From Pseudomonas sp. A34-9 (GTDB taxonomy: Bacteria > Pseudomonadota > Gammaproteobacteria > Pseudomonadales > Pseudomonadaceae), in contig NZ_CP119967.1 of NCBI RefSeq assembly GCF_029543085.1, positions 5,835,001-5,899,000 of the forward strand: 64,000 bases of DNA, given 5' to 3'. Under the pieces are notes generated by a model. That model saw only the letters and a list, made by a program, of their open reading frames with translations, was not told the DNA's origin and did no database searches. This document shows, in pieces, positions 10,930-20,656 of this stretch. Position 1 is the first letter of the stretch, and each line of letters opens with the position of its first letter. Made by a program: the position numbers and the translations under genes.

Positions 10930-11166
10930 CGTTAAAAACTCTCTATGTATGCGGCGCAGCCGCGTGATCAAGCATGCCCGTCAAGTGCGAACAACGCACC
11001 TGCGTAGGACGGTTAACACCTCTTCGCGATGGCGATTTTGGTTATCTGTTCAGGCGGATGACCTGTCGGCTGACCGATCACTGCCCTGAAAAAAGTGGCG
11101 CATTATGCAGACGTCAGCGGGGGATCGCCAGAGTCTGCACTGCTTTTATGATAGTTGAATGTCGGT

Positions 11167-11589
11167 TCAACCGAGTTCGACGATTTCGTAATCGTGAGTG
11201 ATTGCCACGCCAGCGGCGCCGAGCATGATCGAGGCCGAGCAATACTTCTCGGCGGACAGCTCGATCGCGCGTTTGACCTGGGCTTCTTTCAGACCACGAC
11301 CCTTGACCACGAAATGCATGTGGATCTTGGTGAACACCTTCGGATCTTCGGTCGCGCGCTCGGCTTCGAGGAAGGCTTCGCAGCTTTCAACAGCCTGACG
11401 GGACTTCTTCAGAATGCTGACCACGTCGAAGTTGCTGCAACCGCCCACGCCCAGCAGGAGCATCTCCATCGGGCGAACACCCAGATTACGGCCACCGGCG
11501 TCCGGCGGACCGTCCATCACCACGACATGACCGCTGCCGGATTCGCCGAGGAACATGGCTTCGCCAGCCCATTGGATGCGTGCCTTCAT
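11167..11589 (-). CDS. OsmC/YhfA family protein
   Basis: 140 residues from the ATG at 11589; an earlier in-frame start adds residues not expected in the family. OsmC fold with one Cys in GVGGCSNFD and a second in EKYCSAS, the two redox positions of OsmC/Ohr proteins. It is of the YhfA-like subgroup that commonly sits beside the CRP-family gene, here vfr, which is divergent. A peroxide-reducing function is possible but unproven for this subgroup. Confidence 0.87.
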   Translation of the reverse strand: MKARIQWAGEAMFLGESGSGHVVVMDGPPDAGGRNLGVRPMEMLLLGVGGCSNFDVVSILKKSRQAVESCEAFLEAERATEDPKVFTKIHMHFVVKGRGLKEAQVKRAIELSAEKYCSASIMLGAAGVAITHDYEIVELG

Positions 11590-11721
11590 CGCCCAGACTC
11601 CACTGTAAAAAAAGGGTCGCCAGCTTAGCACAGGGCTTTGCCCGGACAGCGAGCGACATTCCTAGGACAGATGCTTCTGCGCTGTAGGTAATTTCTCGAA
11701 TTTGCGACGAAGTGTCTGTTA

Positions 11722-11755
11722 AGCTGGCGCCAATTCGCTGGCGCCCACGCCAGCT
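11722..11755 (+). promoter_or_regulatory. Inverted repeat in the vfr upstream region
   Basis: AGCTGGCG (11722-11729) and CGCCAGCT (11748-11755) form an 8-bp inverted repeat. Between them lie two GGCGCC palindromes. It sits about 70-100 bp before the vfr ATG and could be an mRNA hairpin or a protein site. It is not a CRP/Vfr consensus site. Confidence 0.35.
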
Positions 11756-11825
11756 GTGTAGCGACCGCCTTCAGCGCCTCATAAAAAAATCAAACATCAC
11801 CGTGCAGTCTTTTCGGGATACAACC

Positions 11826-12470
11826 ATGGTTGCTATTACCCCCACACCCAAAATCAAGAACCTCGACAAGCTGTTGATGCATTGTCAGCGCCGTCGCCAT
11901 GCGGCCAAAAGCAATATCATCTGTGCGGGCGATCGCTCGGACACGCTGTACTTCATCATCAAGGGCTCGGTGACGATCCTGATCGAGGATGACGACGGCC
12001 GCGAGATGATCATCGCTTACCTCAATGCCGGGGATTTCTTCGGTGAGTTGGGGCTGTTCGAGCAGGCAGGTCAGGAGCAGCAACGCAGTGCCTGGGTGCG
12101 GGCCAAGGTCGAATGTGAAACCGCAGAAATCAGCTACGTGAAATTCCGCGAGTTGTCGCAACAGGATCCAGACATTCTTTACGTGCTTAGCGGACAAATC
12201 GCACAACGCCTGCGCAACACCACGCGCAAGGTCGGCGATCTGGCGTTCTTCGACGTGACCGGTCGTGTAGCCCGCTGCCTATTGGAATTATGCAAGCAGC
12301 CGGACGCGATGACGCACCCGGACGGCATGCAGATCAAGGTGACCCGTCAGGAAATCGGCCGGATTGTCGGTTGTTCGCGGGAGATGGTTGGTCGCGTGCT
12401 CAAGGATCTTGAGGAACGCAACCTAGTCGATGTGAAGGGCAAGACCATGGTGGTCTTCGGTACCCGCTAA
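11826..12470 (+). CDS. vfr: cAMP-responsive transcription regulator Vfr
   Basis: CRP-family activator. The ATG at 11826 gives 214 residues; upstream in-frame codons are not CRP-like. The cyclic-nucleotide-binding domain covers about 15-120, with the cAMP pocket FGELGLFE...RSAWVRAK containing the Glu, Arg and Ser contacts. The C-terminal helix-turn-helix is [20 protein letters not shown]. In P. aeruginosa Vfr controls virulence and quorum-sensing genes; in fluorescens-group strains the regulon differs. It is divergent from the OsmC gene. Confidence 0.95.
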   Translation: MVAITPTPKIKNLDKLLMHCQRRRHAAKSNIICAGDRSDTLYFIIKGSVTILIEDDDGREMIIAYLNAGDFFGELGLFEQAGQEQQRSAWVRAKVECETAEISYVKFRELSQQDPDILYVLSGQIAQRLRNTTRKVGDLAFFDVTGRVARCLLELCKQPDAMTHPDGMQIKVTRQEIGRIVGCSREMVGRVLKDLEERNLVDVKGKTMVVFGTR

Positions 12471-12479
12471 GGCCGAAAC

Positions 12480-13181
12480 TCAGGCGCGGTACATCTGCGC
12501 CAGCATCAGACGAAACAGCTCATCGAGACGTGCCAAGGCCTGTGGCGCGTTGAATTTTTCATGCAGGGCAATGTGGCTTTCAGCCCGCACGCGTTGCTCC
12601 AGGCCGCACGCTTCGTTGAAGCGATTGACCGCCGCAACCATCGACTCGCGCTCGTTATCCATCAGCATCGCACCGTGCACCAGACCGACCGGACGCTGTC
12701 CGCCCTGGCTTTGGCGCCAACGCTGGGCGGTGCCAACCATTTTGCGGCCATCGAGGTTGACGTTGAAGCGACCGTCGCAGAATGCGCCATCGATTTCGCC
12801 CAACGATGATGTGCCGCCCAACTCGTCCAGTAACTCACAGATCGGATCGCAGAGACGGTGGTAGCCGGTTTCTATGCGGTTCAAATCACCTTCGCTGCGG
12901 GGTGGCGCGTAGACGAGCGCGATATTGATTGTCGCGGCCGATTGCGGGACGGGTTCGCCACCCGTTTCACGCAAGAGCACCGGCCAGCCAGCGGCGGCAG
13001 AGACTTCGCAGGCGTGGTCGAAACCGGGAAGACGATTGAGGCGGCGCGGCATGACCAGAGCGCGATCGCTGGGTTGCCAGAATAGAAGGCCGAATTCGGC
13101 GTCGCCGGCGCAGACCGAGGCCAGCAAGTCTTGTTCGGCTTGCAGGCCGGCTTCGATGGTCAGGCGGGTTGGCAGCGACAT
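12480..13181 (-). CDS. Lipoate-protein ligase A-like protein (BPL/LPL fold)
   Basis: 233 residues. The family fold is recognisable from LRETGGEPVP (position of the RRxxGGG motif), INIALVY, CDGRFNVNLDGRKMVGTAQRW with the candidate catalytic Lys, and a late LHEKFN. The first motif is degenerate: RR is LR, the third Gly is Glu and the terminal His is Gln. Either substrate preference differs (octanoate or another acyl acceptor) or it is an acyl transferase rather than a true ligase. It ends 9 bp from vfr, convergent, and is separated from trpC by a REP pair. Confidence 0.75.
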   Translation of the reverse strand: MSLPTRLTIEAGLQAEQDLLASVCAGDAEFGLLFWQPSDRALVMPRRLNRLPGFDHACEVSAAAGWPVLLRETGGEPVPQSAATINIALVYAPPRSEGDLNRIETGYHRLCDPICELLDELGGTSSLGEIDGAFCDGRFNVNLDGRKMVGTAQRWRQSQGGQRPVGLVHGAMLMDNERESMVAAVNRFNEACGLEQRVRAESHIALHEKFNAPQALARLDELFRLMLAQMYRA

Positions 13182-13222
13182 TGAGGGCTCCGGCAGATCT
13201 GGAATCTTTGGGGATTTCTAGG

Positions 13223-13296
13223 ACCTCATCGCGAGCAGGCTCACTCCTACAATTGAAATGCGTTCTCCTGTAAGAGCGAGCCTGCTCGCGAATGAG
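13223..13296. repeat. REP pair, family B
   Basis: CCTCATCGCGAGCAGGCTCACTCC... and inverted GAGCGAGCCTGCTCGCGAATGAG with a spacer of about 20 bp, between trpC and the ligase-like gene. It could act as an mRNA-stabilising or termination structure after trpC. Confidence 0.85.
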
Positions 13297-13315
13297 TCGA
13301 CTCGGTCTGAATGAA

Positions 13316-14152
13316 TCAGTCGAGGGTCGAACCACTGATCGAAGCACCACGCTCCGGGAAGAACAGGCGCTGCAGTTCAGTGCCCGGACTTTCCGCACGC
13401 ATGAACGCTTCACCGACCAGGAACGAATACACGTCGCTGATTTCCATCAGCTCGACATCAGCGCGATTGAGGATGCCGCTCTCGGTAATCACCAGTCGAT
13501 CGCGCGGAATGCGCGGCAGCAGGTCGAGGGTGGTTTCCAGGCTGACATCAAACGTGTGCAGATTACGGTTGTTGACACCCACCAGCGGCGTGTCGAGGGT
13601 TTTCAGCGCACGCTCCAGCTCATCACCGTCGTGCACTTCGACCAACACATCGAGACCGACGCCTTTGGCGACCGAGGCCAGTTCAGCCATTTTCACGTCA
13701 TCCAGTGCGGAGACGATCAACAGCACACAGTCGGCACCCAGCGCACGGGCTTCGACGATCTGGTACGGATCAATCATGAAGTCCTTGCGGATCACCGGCA
13801 GTTTGCACGCGGCACGGGCCTGTTGCAGGTAGGCATCGGCGCCCTGGAAGTAGTCGATGTCGGTCAGTACGGACAGGCACGTCGCCCCGCCCTTCTCGTA
13901 GCTTTTGGCGATGTCGGCGGGAACGAAGTTCTCGCGGATCACGCCTTTGCTCGGCGAGGCCTTTTTGATTTCGGCAATCACCGCTGGCTGTTTTTTCTTG
14001 GCTTGCGCCAGCAGTGCCTGGGCAAAACCACGGGGTGCATCGGCCGCCTTGGCCAGACCTTCCAGCTCGCTCAGGCTGACGCGAGCGCTACGCTCGGCGA
14101 CTTCCTGAACTTTGCGCGCCAGAATGTTTTCCAGAACCGTCGGTACACTCAT
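13316..14152 (-). CDS. trpC: Indole-3-glycerol-phosphate synthase
   Basis: TIM-barrel enzyme that closes the indole ring in tryptophan synthesis. 278 residues, monofunctional, not fused to TrpF as in E. coli. Catalytic Lys region [11 protein letters not shown] and the VITESGI phosphate-binding loop are present. It overlaps trpD by 4 bp, so translation is coupled. Last gene of trpGDC. Confidence 0.97.
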   Translation of the reverse strand: MSVPTVLENILARKVQEVAERSARVSLSELEGLAKAADAPRGFAQALLAQAKKKQPAVIAEIKKASPSKGVIRENFVPADIAKSYEKGGATCLSVLTDIDYFQGADAYLQQARAACKLPVIRKDFMIDPYQIVEARALGADCVLLIVSALDDVKMAELASVAKGVGLDVLVEVHDGDELERALKTLDTPLVGVNNRNLHTFDVSLETTLDLLPRIPRDRLVITESGILNRADVELMEISDVYSFLVGEAFMRAESPGTELQRLFFPERGASISGSTLD

Positions 14153-15198
14153 CCCTCATTCTCCACTCTGAATACCGCGGTAAAGGCACCCAGCTCCTCG
14201 AGTTTTTCCCGAGCAAGACCGGTGTGCAGAGCGTCGTGCGCAAGCTCCACGCCCTGTTTCAAACTGCTGGCCAGGTCAGCGGCGTATAGCGCTGCACCGG
14301 CATTGAGGACAATCATTTCAGCGGCTTTCTGACCGTTTTCGGTCTTGCGCTTGCCGAGTGCGTCGCGGATCAATGCCAGCGACGCTTCCGGGCCTTCGAC
14401 CGACAGGCCGTGCAGGCTCTGGCTCTTCATGCCGAGGTCTTCCGGCTCGACCCAATATTCGGTGATTTCGTTGTTCTTCAACTCGGCTACGAAGGTCGGT
14501 GCGGCGAGGCTGAACTCGTCCAGGCCATCCTTCGAATGCACGACCAGCACATGCTTGCTGCCCAGACGCTGCAAGACTTCGGCCAATGGCCGGCACAATG
14601 CCTGGGTGAACACGCCCACCACCTGATGTTTGACACCGGCCGGATTCGTAAGCGGGCCGAGCATGTTGAACAGCGTACGCAGGCCGAGATCGCGGCGCGG
14701 GCCGGCGGCGTACTTCATGGCTTTGTGGTGGGTCTGGGCGAACATGAAGCCGATGCCGACGTTGTCGATGCAACGCGCAACCTGCACCGGTGTCAGGTTC
14801 AGATAGATGCCGGCAGCTTCCAGCAGGTCGGCGCTGCCGCTTTTGCCCGAGACTGCGCGGTTGCCGTGCTTGGCCACGGTGCAACCGGCAGCGGCAACAA
14901 CAAACGAAGAAGCGGTCGATACGTTGAAGATATTGGCACCGTCACCGCCGGTCCCGACCACATCGACCACGCCGTCGAGGGTCTTGAGTTCAACCTGATC
15001 GGCCAGCTCACGCATGACCGACACGGCGCCGACGATCTCGTCGATGCTCTCGCTCTTCATGCGCATGGCCATCATGAACGCGCCGATCTGCGCGTCGGAG
15101 CATTGGCCAGTCATGATTTCGCGCATCACGTCGCGCATTTCATCGGTGCTGAGGTCGAGGTGATCGACGATACGGCTCAGGGCTGTCTTGATATTCAT
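14149..15198 (-). CDS. trpD: Anthranilate phosphoribosyltransferase
   Basis: Transfers phosphoribose from PRPP to anthranilate. 349 residues, a normal length. The PRPP-binding GTGGDG is at 82-87, followed by [14 protein letters not shown] and [19 protein letters not shown]. Nine bases separate it from trpG, and it overlaps trpC by four. Confidence 0.97.
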   Translation of the reverse strand: MNIKTALSRIVDHLDLSTDEMRDVMREIMTGQCSDAQIGAFMMAMRMKSESIDEIVGAVSVMRELADQVELKTLDGVVDVVGTGGDGANIFNVSTASSFVVAAAGCTVAKHGNRAVSGKSGSADLLEAAGIYLNLTPVQVARCIDNVGIGFMFAQTHHKAMKYAAGPRRDLGLRTLFNMLGPLTNPAGVKHQVVGVFTQALCRPLAEVLQRLGSKHVLVVHSKDGLDEFSLAAPTFVAELKNNEITEYWVEPEDLGMKSQSLHGLSVEGPEASLALIRDALGKRKTENGQKAAEMIVLNAGAALYAADLASSLKQGVELAHDALHTGLAREKLEELGAFTAVFRVENEG

Positions 15199-15207
15199 GG
15201 GAAGTCC

Positions 15208-15801
15208 TTAGCGCGTGCCGCCGGTTTGTTTGAGGAAGTTGGCAAACAGTTCATGGCCCTGCTCGGTCAGGATCGACTCGGGGTGGAACTGTACGCCCTC
15301 AATGTTCAGGGTCTTGTGACGCAGGCCCATGATTTCGTCGACGCTGCCGTCATCGTGTTGCGTCCACGCGGTCAGCTCCAGGCAATCGGGCAACGTCTCG
15401 TGCTTGACGATCAGCGAGTGATAACGGGTTACGGTCAGCGGATGGTTGAGACCCTGGAAAACACCCTTGTCCTCGTGGAATACCGGGCTAGTCTTACCGT
15501 GCATCACTTGGCGCGCGCGCACCACATCACCGCCAAAGGCCTGGCCAATGGACTGGTGGCCGAGGCAGACACCGAGAATTGGCAGTTTGCCGGCAAAGTG
15601 CTTGATCGCTTCGATGGAAATACCGGCTTCGGTCGGCGTGCACGGGCCTGGGGACACCACGATGCGCTCAGGCTTGAGTGCTTCGATCTCGGCGACGGTC
15701 AATTCGTCGTTACGCACGACTTTGACGTCGGCACCCAATTCGCCAAGGTATTGCACAACGTTGTAAGTAAAGGAGTCGTAGTTGTCGATCATCAGCAACA
15801 T
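15208..15801 (-). CDS. trpG: Anthranilate synthase component II, glutamine amidotransferase
   Basis: Supplies ammonia from glutamine to TrpE. The ATG at 15801 gives 197 residues and begins [11 protein letters not shown] as in all TrpG/PabA proteins; the longer in-frame ORF upstream is untranslated leader. The nucleophile is C79 in GVCLGHQ, with the catalytic His in QFHPES. It may also serve PabB in folate synthesis. First structural gene of trpGDC, 164 bp after the stop of a leader peptide. Confidence 0.96.
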   Translation of the reverse strand: MLLMIDNYDSFTYNVVQYLGELGADVKVVRNDELTVAEIEALKPERIVVSPGPCTPTEAGISIEAIKHFAGKLPILGVCLGHQSIGQAFGGDVVRARQVMHGKTSPVFHEDKGVFQGLNHPLTVTRYHSLIVKHETLPDCLELTAWTQHDDGSVDEIMGLRHKTLNIEGVQFHPESILTEQGHELFANFLKQTGGTR

Positions 15802-15965
15802 GGCGTTTCGAACCTCTTGAATTCTGACTTGGAGACAGCCTTCAGATGACTTGCCCGCAGGGTGCTGCACGATGTCGGACGCAGTTAGGCGCGTCGGCAC
15901 AGCGGCATTTCAAACAGGCAAGGAAGGCAAAGCGATACAGATCCGGCGGGGCCGGCAGAAAAGAT

Positions 15966-16052
15966 TCAGGCGCGCCAACGCCAGCGGGCGTGTGCCTTGA
16001 TGACTTGATCCAGAAGTTTGCTGGTGATCAACACGGGGAAGGTCTCGTTCAT
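15966..16052 (-). CDS. trp leader peptide upstream of trpGDC
   Basis: 28-codon ORF (ATG at 16052, preceded by GGAAC) ending KAHARWRWRA, with two Trp codons one codon apart just before the stop, as expected for ribosome stalling in attenuation. A GTG at 16034 would give a 22-residue version that aligns end to end with the trpE leader at 19838-19906. A hairpin (CCGGC-CCC-GCCGG) follows the stop. Attenuation of trpE and trpGDC has been described in P. putida; translation here is inferred. Confidence 0.72.
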   Translation of the reverse strand: MNETFPVLITSKLLDQVIKAHARWRWRA

Positions 16053-16062
16053 ACGTTCCGGC

Positions 16063-16091
16063 ACAGTAACTTAGCTGGGCGGGGCGTGCAA
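16063..16091 (-). promoter_or_regulatory. Candidate promoter for trpGDC leader
   Basis: On the minus strand, TTGCAC (16086-16091) and TACTGT (16063-16068) are spaced 17 bp. A start near 16056 would leave almost no RNA before the leader ATG at 16052, which favours the internal GTG start of the leader if this promoter is real. Confidence 0.35.
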
Positions 16092-16209
16092 TATGGCCGG
16101 GCCTTCGGGGGATAAATCCAGGGGAGGATTCGCGACCGATGGCAAAACGCCGGGAGTTTTTGGTACTGTCGTTTCGTTCACCTACAACAATAAATAAACG
16201 GACTTGCTC

Positions 16210-18117
16210 ATGATCAAACAGACGTTGTTTGTACCGCTGGCTGGCTGTCTGCTCGCACTGGCGTGTGCTCAGGCCAATGCCGCACCCAATCCCTATTCGA
16301 GTTTCATTGTTTTCGGCGACAGCCTGAACGATGCCGGGACCTTTACCGATACCGGCGGCCCGGCCGGCGCCACCCAGCGCTACACCAACCGGACGGGGCC
16401 GGTGTATCTGGATGGCAGCGGTGAGCTGCGCTCGCTGAACTCCACGCAATTGCTCGGCGGGCGCCTTGGCTTCACAGCGGATCAGACCGCATCGTCCAGC
16501 TCGGCGGTGCGCGCCAATGAAGGTTTGCCGGACGGCAACAACTGGGCGGTCGGCGGTTATCGCACCGACCAGATCCTCGACTCGATTACGACGCAATCGG
16601 CTACCGGTGAACGTACCCGTGCCGGTTACCTGCCCTCGAACGGCTTGCGCGCCGACCCAAATGCGCTGTATTACATCTCGGGCGGCGGTAACGACTTCCT
16701 GCAAGGTCGTATTCTCAGCCTGCCGCAAGCCAACGCCGCCGCCGATCGACTGGCCGACAGTGTGCAAACCCTGCAAACCGCCGGCGCCAAATACGTGATG
16801 GTCTGGCTGTTGCCTGACGTCGGCCTGACGCCGGCCATCAACGGTACGCCGCTGCAAGCCTTCAGCAGCCAACTCGCCACGCAGTTCAACAGCCAGTTGG
16901 TCACACGTCTGCAAGGCATCAACGCCGAAATCATTCCGCTGAACATTCCGGTGCTGCTGTCAGAAGTGTTTGCCGACCCGGGACGCTTTGGCCTCGCCAC
17001 CGATCAGAATCTCACCGCGACCTGCTTCAGTGGCAGCGGCTGCACCGAAAACACCCGTTACGGGATCAACAGTGCAACGCCAGATCCGACCAAGCTGATC
17101 TACAACGACGGCGTGCACCCGACCGAGGCCGGGCAAAAGCTGATCTCCGACTATGCCTATTCCCTGCTCGCCGCACCGTGGGAACTGACGCTGCTACCAG
17201 AAATGGCCCACGCCACGCTGCGCGCGCATCAGGATGAACTGCGCAACCAATGGCAGGCGGACTGGGAAAACTGGCAAGCGGTGGGTCAATGGCGCGCCAT
17301 TGTTTCGGCGGGCGGCCAACATCTGGATGTCGACAGCCAAAGCAGTGGCGTCAGTGCCGATGGCAGCGGTTACAACCTCAACGTCGGTGGCAGCTATCGT
17401 TTGAATGACGCGTGGCGCGTCGGTGTGGCGGGCGGTTTCTACCGGCAGAATCTGGAGGCCGGTCATAACGATTCGGACTACAAACTCAATAGCTACATGG
17501 CCACGGCATTTGCCCAGTTCCAGCAAAACCGCTGGTGGGCTGACGCGGCGTTGACCGGCGGCAAACTCGACTATGACAACCTCAAGCGCAAGTTTGATCT
17601 GGGCGTGAGCGAAGGCGCGGAAAAAGGCGACACTGACGGTAGCCTCTGGGCCTTCAGTACCCGCGTCGGTTACGACATCGCCCAGCCGGGCAGCGAGTGG
17701 CACCTGTCGCCATTCGTCAGTGCCGACTACGCCAGCGTTGATGTCGACGGCTACTCAGAGAAGAGCAATCGCGCCACAGCGCTGACCTTCGATGATCAGA
17801 CCCGTGACTCGAAGCGCCTCGGCCTCGGTTTGCAGGGCAAGTACAACATCACCGCGCAAACTCAGGTGTTCGGCGAGTACGCCCACGAGCGTGAATATGA
17901 AGATGACGTGCAGAAGGTGCGTATCGCACTCAATACCCTGCCGGCCAACGACTTCAAGCTTGAGGGTTATACGCCGCAGAGCCATTTGAACCGTTTGAGC
18001 CTGGGCGTCAGCCACAAGCTCACGGCGGATCTGGCGCTGCGTGGCGGCTACTCGTTGCGCAAGGATGATGACTTTACCCAGCAAGGGGTTAACGTCGGAG
18101 TCGTGCTGGACTTCTAA
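16210..18117 (+). CDS. estA: GDSL esterase autotransporter (EstA/EstP type)
   Basis: 635-residue outer-membrane autotransporter. The signal peptide (residues 1-24, cleaved after QANA) is followed by a GDSL hydrolase passenger with nucleophile S38 in FGDSLNDAG and D300/H303 in NDGVHPT. A beta-barrel from about 365 ends in a terminal Phe. It hydrolyses short acyl or glycerol esters at the cell surface; in P. aeruginosa EstA affects rhamnolipid and motility. The ATG at 16210 is preferred over TTG at 16204. It sits alone between trpG and trpE on the opposite strand. Confidence 0.93.
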   Translation: MIKQTLFVPLAGCLLALACAQANAAPNPYSSFIVFGDSLNDAGTFTDTGGPAGATQRYTNRTGPVYLDGSGELRSLNSTQLLGGRLGFTADQTASSSSAVRANEGLPDGNNWAVGGYRTDQILDSITTQSATGERTRAGYLPSNGLRADPNALYYISGGGNDFLQGRILSLPQANAAADRLADSVQTLQTAGAKYVMVWLLPDVGLTPAINGTPLQAFSSQLATQFNSQLVTRLQGINAEIIPLNIPVLLSEVFADPGRFGLATDQNLTATCFSGSGCTENTRYGINSATPDPTKLIYNDGVHPTEAGQKLISDYAYSLLAAPWELTLLPEMAHATLRAHQDELRNQWQADWENWQAVGQWRAIVSAGGQHLDVDSQSSGVSADGSGYNLNVGGSYRLNDAWRVGVAGGFYRQNLEAGHNDSDYKLNSYMATAFAQFQQNRWWADAALTGGKLDYDNLKRKFDLGVSEGAEKGDTDGSLWAFSTRVGYDIAQPGSEWHLSPFVSADYASVDVDGYSEKSNRATALTFDDQTRDSKRLGLGLQGKYNITAQTQVFGEYAHEREYEDDVQKVRIALNTLPANDFKLEGYTPQSHLNRLSLGVSHKLTADLALRGGYSLRKDDDFTQQGVNVGVVLDF

Positions 18118-18127
18118 ATCACTGGCA

Positions 18128-18163
18128 GAAAAAAAGCGGTGCCCTCACAGGCGCCGCTTTTTT
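18128..18163 (+). terminator. Intrinsic terminator of estA
   Basis: AAAAAAAGCGG(T)GCC / GGCGCCGCTTTTTT hairpin 11 bp after the stop codon, with a T-run on the downstream side. Confidence 0.88.
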
Positions 18164-18183
18164 ATGGCTGAACACAAATCGAA

Positions 18184-18273
18184 TGTGGGAGCGAGCTTGC
18201 TCGCGAAGAGGGTGTGTCAATCGCCATGAATGTTGACTGAGCCACCGCTTTCGCGAGCAAGCTCGCTCCCACA
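18184..18273. repeat. REP pair, family B variant
   Basis: TGTGGGAGCGAGCTTGCTCGCGAA and its inverted copy TTCGCGAGCAAGCTCGCTCCCACA about 40 bp apart, between the convergent estA and trpE genes. A single copy of the same unit is at 28455. Confidence 0.9.
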
Positions 18274-18287
18274 GGGAAGATCAGTGA

Positions 18288-19766
18288 TCAGTCCGGGGTT
18301 TGCTCGGCCAAAGCCACGGCGCGGAACATCGCGCGGCGTTTGTTCAGGGTTTCTTCCCATTCCAGCGCCGGCACCGAGTCAGCAACGATGCCGCCACCGG
18401 CCTGCACGTGCAGCTCGCCGTTCTTGATCACCGCCGTGCGAATCGCAATCGCGGTGTCCATGTTGCCGTTCCAGGCGAAGTAACCGACTGCACCGCCATA
18501 TACACCACGCTTGACCGGTTCCAGCTCGTCGATGATTTCCATCGCGCGAATCTTCGGTGCGCCCGACAAGGTGCCGGCCGGCAGAATCGCCCGCAGTGCG
18601 TCCATCGCCGTCAGCCCTTCTTTCAACTGGCCGGTGACGTTGGAAACGATGTGCATCACATTGGAATAACGCTCGATGACCATTTTCTCGGTGAGTTTCA
18701 CCGAACCGATTTCCGAGACGCGACCGGTGTCGTTACGACCCAGATCGATCAGCATCAAGTGCTCGGCGATCTCTTTGTCGTCCGACAGCAGGTCTTCTTC
18801 CAGCGCCACGTCCGCTTCTTCGGTGGCGCCACGCGGGCGCGTACCGGCAATCGGGCGCACGGTGATCAGGTTGTCTTCAACGCGCACCAGCACTTCCGGC
18901 GAACTGCCAACGACGTGGAAGTCGCCGAAGTTGAAGAAGTACATGTACGGCGTCGGGTTGAAGCAACGCAGAGCGCGATACAGATCGATCGGTGCAGCCT
19001 TGAAGTCGATCGACATGCGCTGCGACGGCACGACCTGCATGCAGTCACCGGCAAGGATGTACTCCTTGATGGTGTCGACGGCTTTTTCGTAATCGTCCTG
19101 AGTGAAACTGGAACGAAACACCGGATCAGCCGCTTGCTGCTTGCTGAAATCCAGACCGCGGCGCGGGGTGATCGGCTGGCGCAGTTTCTCCAGCAATGCC
19201 TGCAACTGCGCCTGACCTTGTTCAAAGGCATCGGCCTGCGCAGGATCGGCCAGCACGATTGCGTGCATCTTGCCAGCGAGGTTATCGAACACCACAACAG
19301 CGTCGGAAACCATCAGCAGAATGTCCGGCACGCCCAGCGGATCCGGGTTCGGACACTTGCCCAAGCGCTTCTCGACATAACGCACGCAGTCGTAACCGAA
19401 ATAACCGACCAGACCGCCGTTGAAGCGCGGCAGACCGGCGATGGTCGGCACGTTGTAACGCGCCTTGAAGGTTTCGACGAAGGCCAGCGGGTCTTCGACG
19501 TCGTGGCTTTCGGTTTCGACGCCATCAACGGTGATGCTCACGTGATGATCGTGAACCCGCATGACTGTGCGGCACGGGAGGCCGATGATCGAGTAACGGC
19601 CCCATTTCTCGCCGCCCTGCACCGATTCGAGCAGGTAGGAGTTGGGTTGGTCGGCCAGTTTCAGGTAGATCGACAGCGGCGTGTCGAAGTCGGCCAGGGT
19701 TTCGCAGGCCAACGGAATGCGGTTGTAGCCGTCAGCGGCCAAGCGCAGGAATTCTTCGCGGATCAT
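18288..19766 (-). CDS. trpE: Anthranilate synthase component I
   Basis: Converts chorismate to anthranilate using ammonia from TrpG. 492 residues. The LLES tryptophan feedback-site motif is in [14 protein letters not shown] (about residue 45). Chorismate-binding residues lie in the C-terminal half: [28 protein letters not shown] and [10 protein letters not shown]. Unlike E. coli it is not adjacent to trpGDC. It lies 71 bp downstream of gph, with a leader peptide reading frame inside the gph end, so attenuation probably adjusts its expression. Confidence 0.97.
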   Translation of the reverse strand: MIREEFLRLAADGYNRIPLACETLADFDTPLSIYLKLADQPNSYLLESVQGGEKWGRYSIIGLPCRTVMRVHDHHVSITVDGVETESHDVEDPLAFVETFKARYNVPTIAGLPRFNGGLVGYFGYDCVRYVEKRLGKCPNPDPLGVPDILLMVSDAVVVFDNLAGKMHAIVLADPAQADAFEQGQAQLQALLEKLRQPITPRRGLDFSKQQAADPVFRSSFTQDDYEKAVDTIKEYILAGDCMQVVPSQRMSIDFKAAPIDLYRALRCFNPTPYMYFFNFGDFHVVGSSPEVLVRVEDNLITVRPIAGTRPRGATEEADVALEEDLLSDDKEIAEHLMLIDLGRNDTGRVSEIGSVKLTEKMVIERYSNVMHIVSNVTGQLKEGLTAMDALRAILPAGTLSGAPKIRAMEIIDELEPVKRGVYGGAVGYFAWNGNMDTAIAIRTAVIKNGELHVQAGGGIVADSVPALEWEETLNKRRAMFRAVALAEQTPD

Positions 19767-19837
19767 AAGGTGCCTCGTGGTGTGAGGGGCAAATCAGTCA
19801 GGTATGCAAACGCGCCGGCGGGCCGGCCAGGAACAAG

Positions 19838-19906
19838 TCAGGCGCGCCAACGCCAGCGGGCCAGGGCCTTGATGACTTTCATCCAGAGTTTGCGAGTGAC
19901 CACCAC
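19838..19906 (-). CDS. trpE leader peptide, nested in frame in the gph 3' end
   Basis: From the GTG at 19906 (GGAAA seven bases upstream) the frame reads 22 codons ending [10 protein letters not shown] and shares the gph stop codon. It matches the trpG leader over the same 22 codons. Trp codons fall at positions 8, 18 and 20. A GC-rich hairpin (GCCGG-CCC-GCCGG type) follows within 20 bp. It may be translated independently, or simply be read as the Gph tail; the sequence cannot decide. Confidence 0.6.
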   Translation of the reverse strand: MVVTRKLWMKVIKALARWRWRA

Positions 19907-20656
19907 GATGGCGTTTCCAGCAGGGGGTTGAACAGCGTCGGGCAACGTTATCCCACCGGCCAGATCCAGGCAACCGGGAATTAGCTTGCGCAGATCGTCG
20001 ATCACCAGCGCCGGTGATTCTTCGGCAATCGGCCTGCCGTGGTTGTAGCCATAACTCAGCGCTACGCATTTGACCCCCGCCGCTTTCGCCGCCAGCACGT
20101 CGCTGCGCGAGTCACCGACGAACAACGATTGCGAGGCCGGGATATTGGCCATTTTCATCACGAAGAACAGCGCCGCCGGGTCAGGTTTCTTCTGCGGCAA
20201 GGTATCGCCGCCGATGATCCACTTGAAGTAGCGGCCGATCTTCATCTGATCCAGCAGCGGCGCGACGAAACGCTCCGGCTTGTTGGTGATCAGCGCCATG
20301 GCCACGCCTTGCTTGTGCAGCCACTTGAGGGTGTCGCGCACGCCGGGATAGACCACGGTCAGCTCATGGCTGGCGCCGTAGGCTTCCATGAACACCTCCA
20401 GCGCGTGCTCGGCCTCGACGTCATCTACCGCCGAATGATCAATGCCACCGGCCAACGCGCGGCGCACCAGAACGGGCGCGCCATTGCCCACCCATTCGCG
20501 CACCGAATCGATGCCCGCCGGTTGACGGCCGAGGGAGAGCAGCATGGTGTCCACCGCGGCTGCCAGATCCGGAACCGAGTCGATCAGCGTGCCATCCAGA
20601 TCGAACATCACCAGCCGTGGCAGTTTCCCCGGGAACAGCTGCTCAAACCCGCTCAT
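19838..20656 (-). CDS. gph: Phosphoglycolate phosphatase
   Basis: HAD-superfamily phosphatase that removes 2-phosphoglycolate. Motif I DLDGT is at 19-23, the motif IV acidic cluster is in [16 protein letters not shown], and the cap helices lie between them. 272 residues, about 30-45 longer than usual for the family. The extra C-terminal tail is the sequence homologous to the trp leader peptide and ends RWRWRA. It overlaps rpe by 4 bp (ATGA). Confidence 0.94.
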   Translation of the reverse strand: MSGFEQLFPGKLPRLVMFDLDGTLIDSVPDLAAAVDTMLLSLGRQPAGIDSVREWVGNGAPVLVRRALAGGIDHSAVDDVEAEHALEVFMEAYGASHELTVVYPGVRDTLKWLHKQGVAMALITNKPERFVAPLLDQMKIGRYFKWIIGGDTLPQKKPDPAALFFVMKMANIPASQSLFVGDSRSDVLAAKAAGVKCVALSYGYNHGRPIAEESPALVIDDLRKLIPGCLDLAGGITLPDAVQPPAGNAIVVVTRKLWMKVIKALARWRWRA

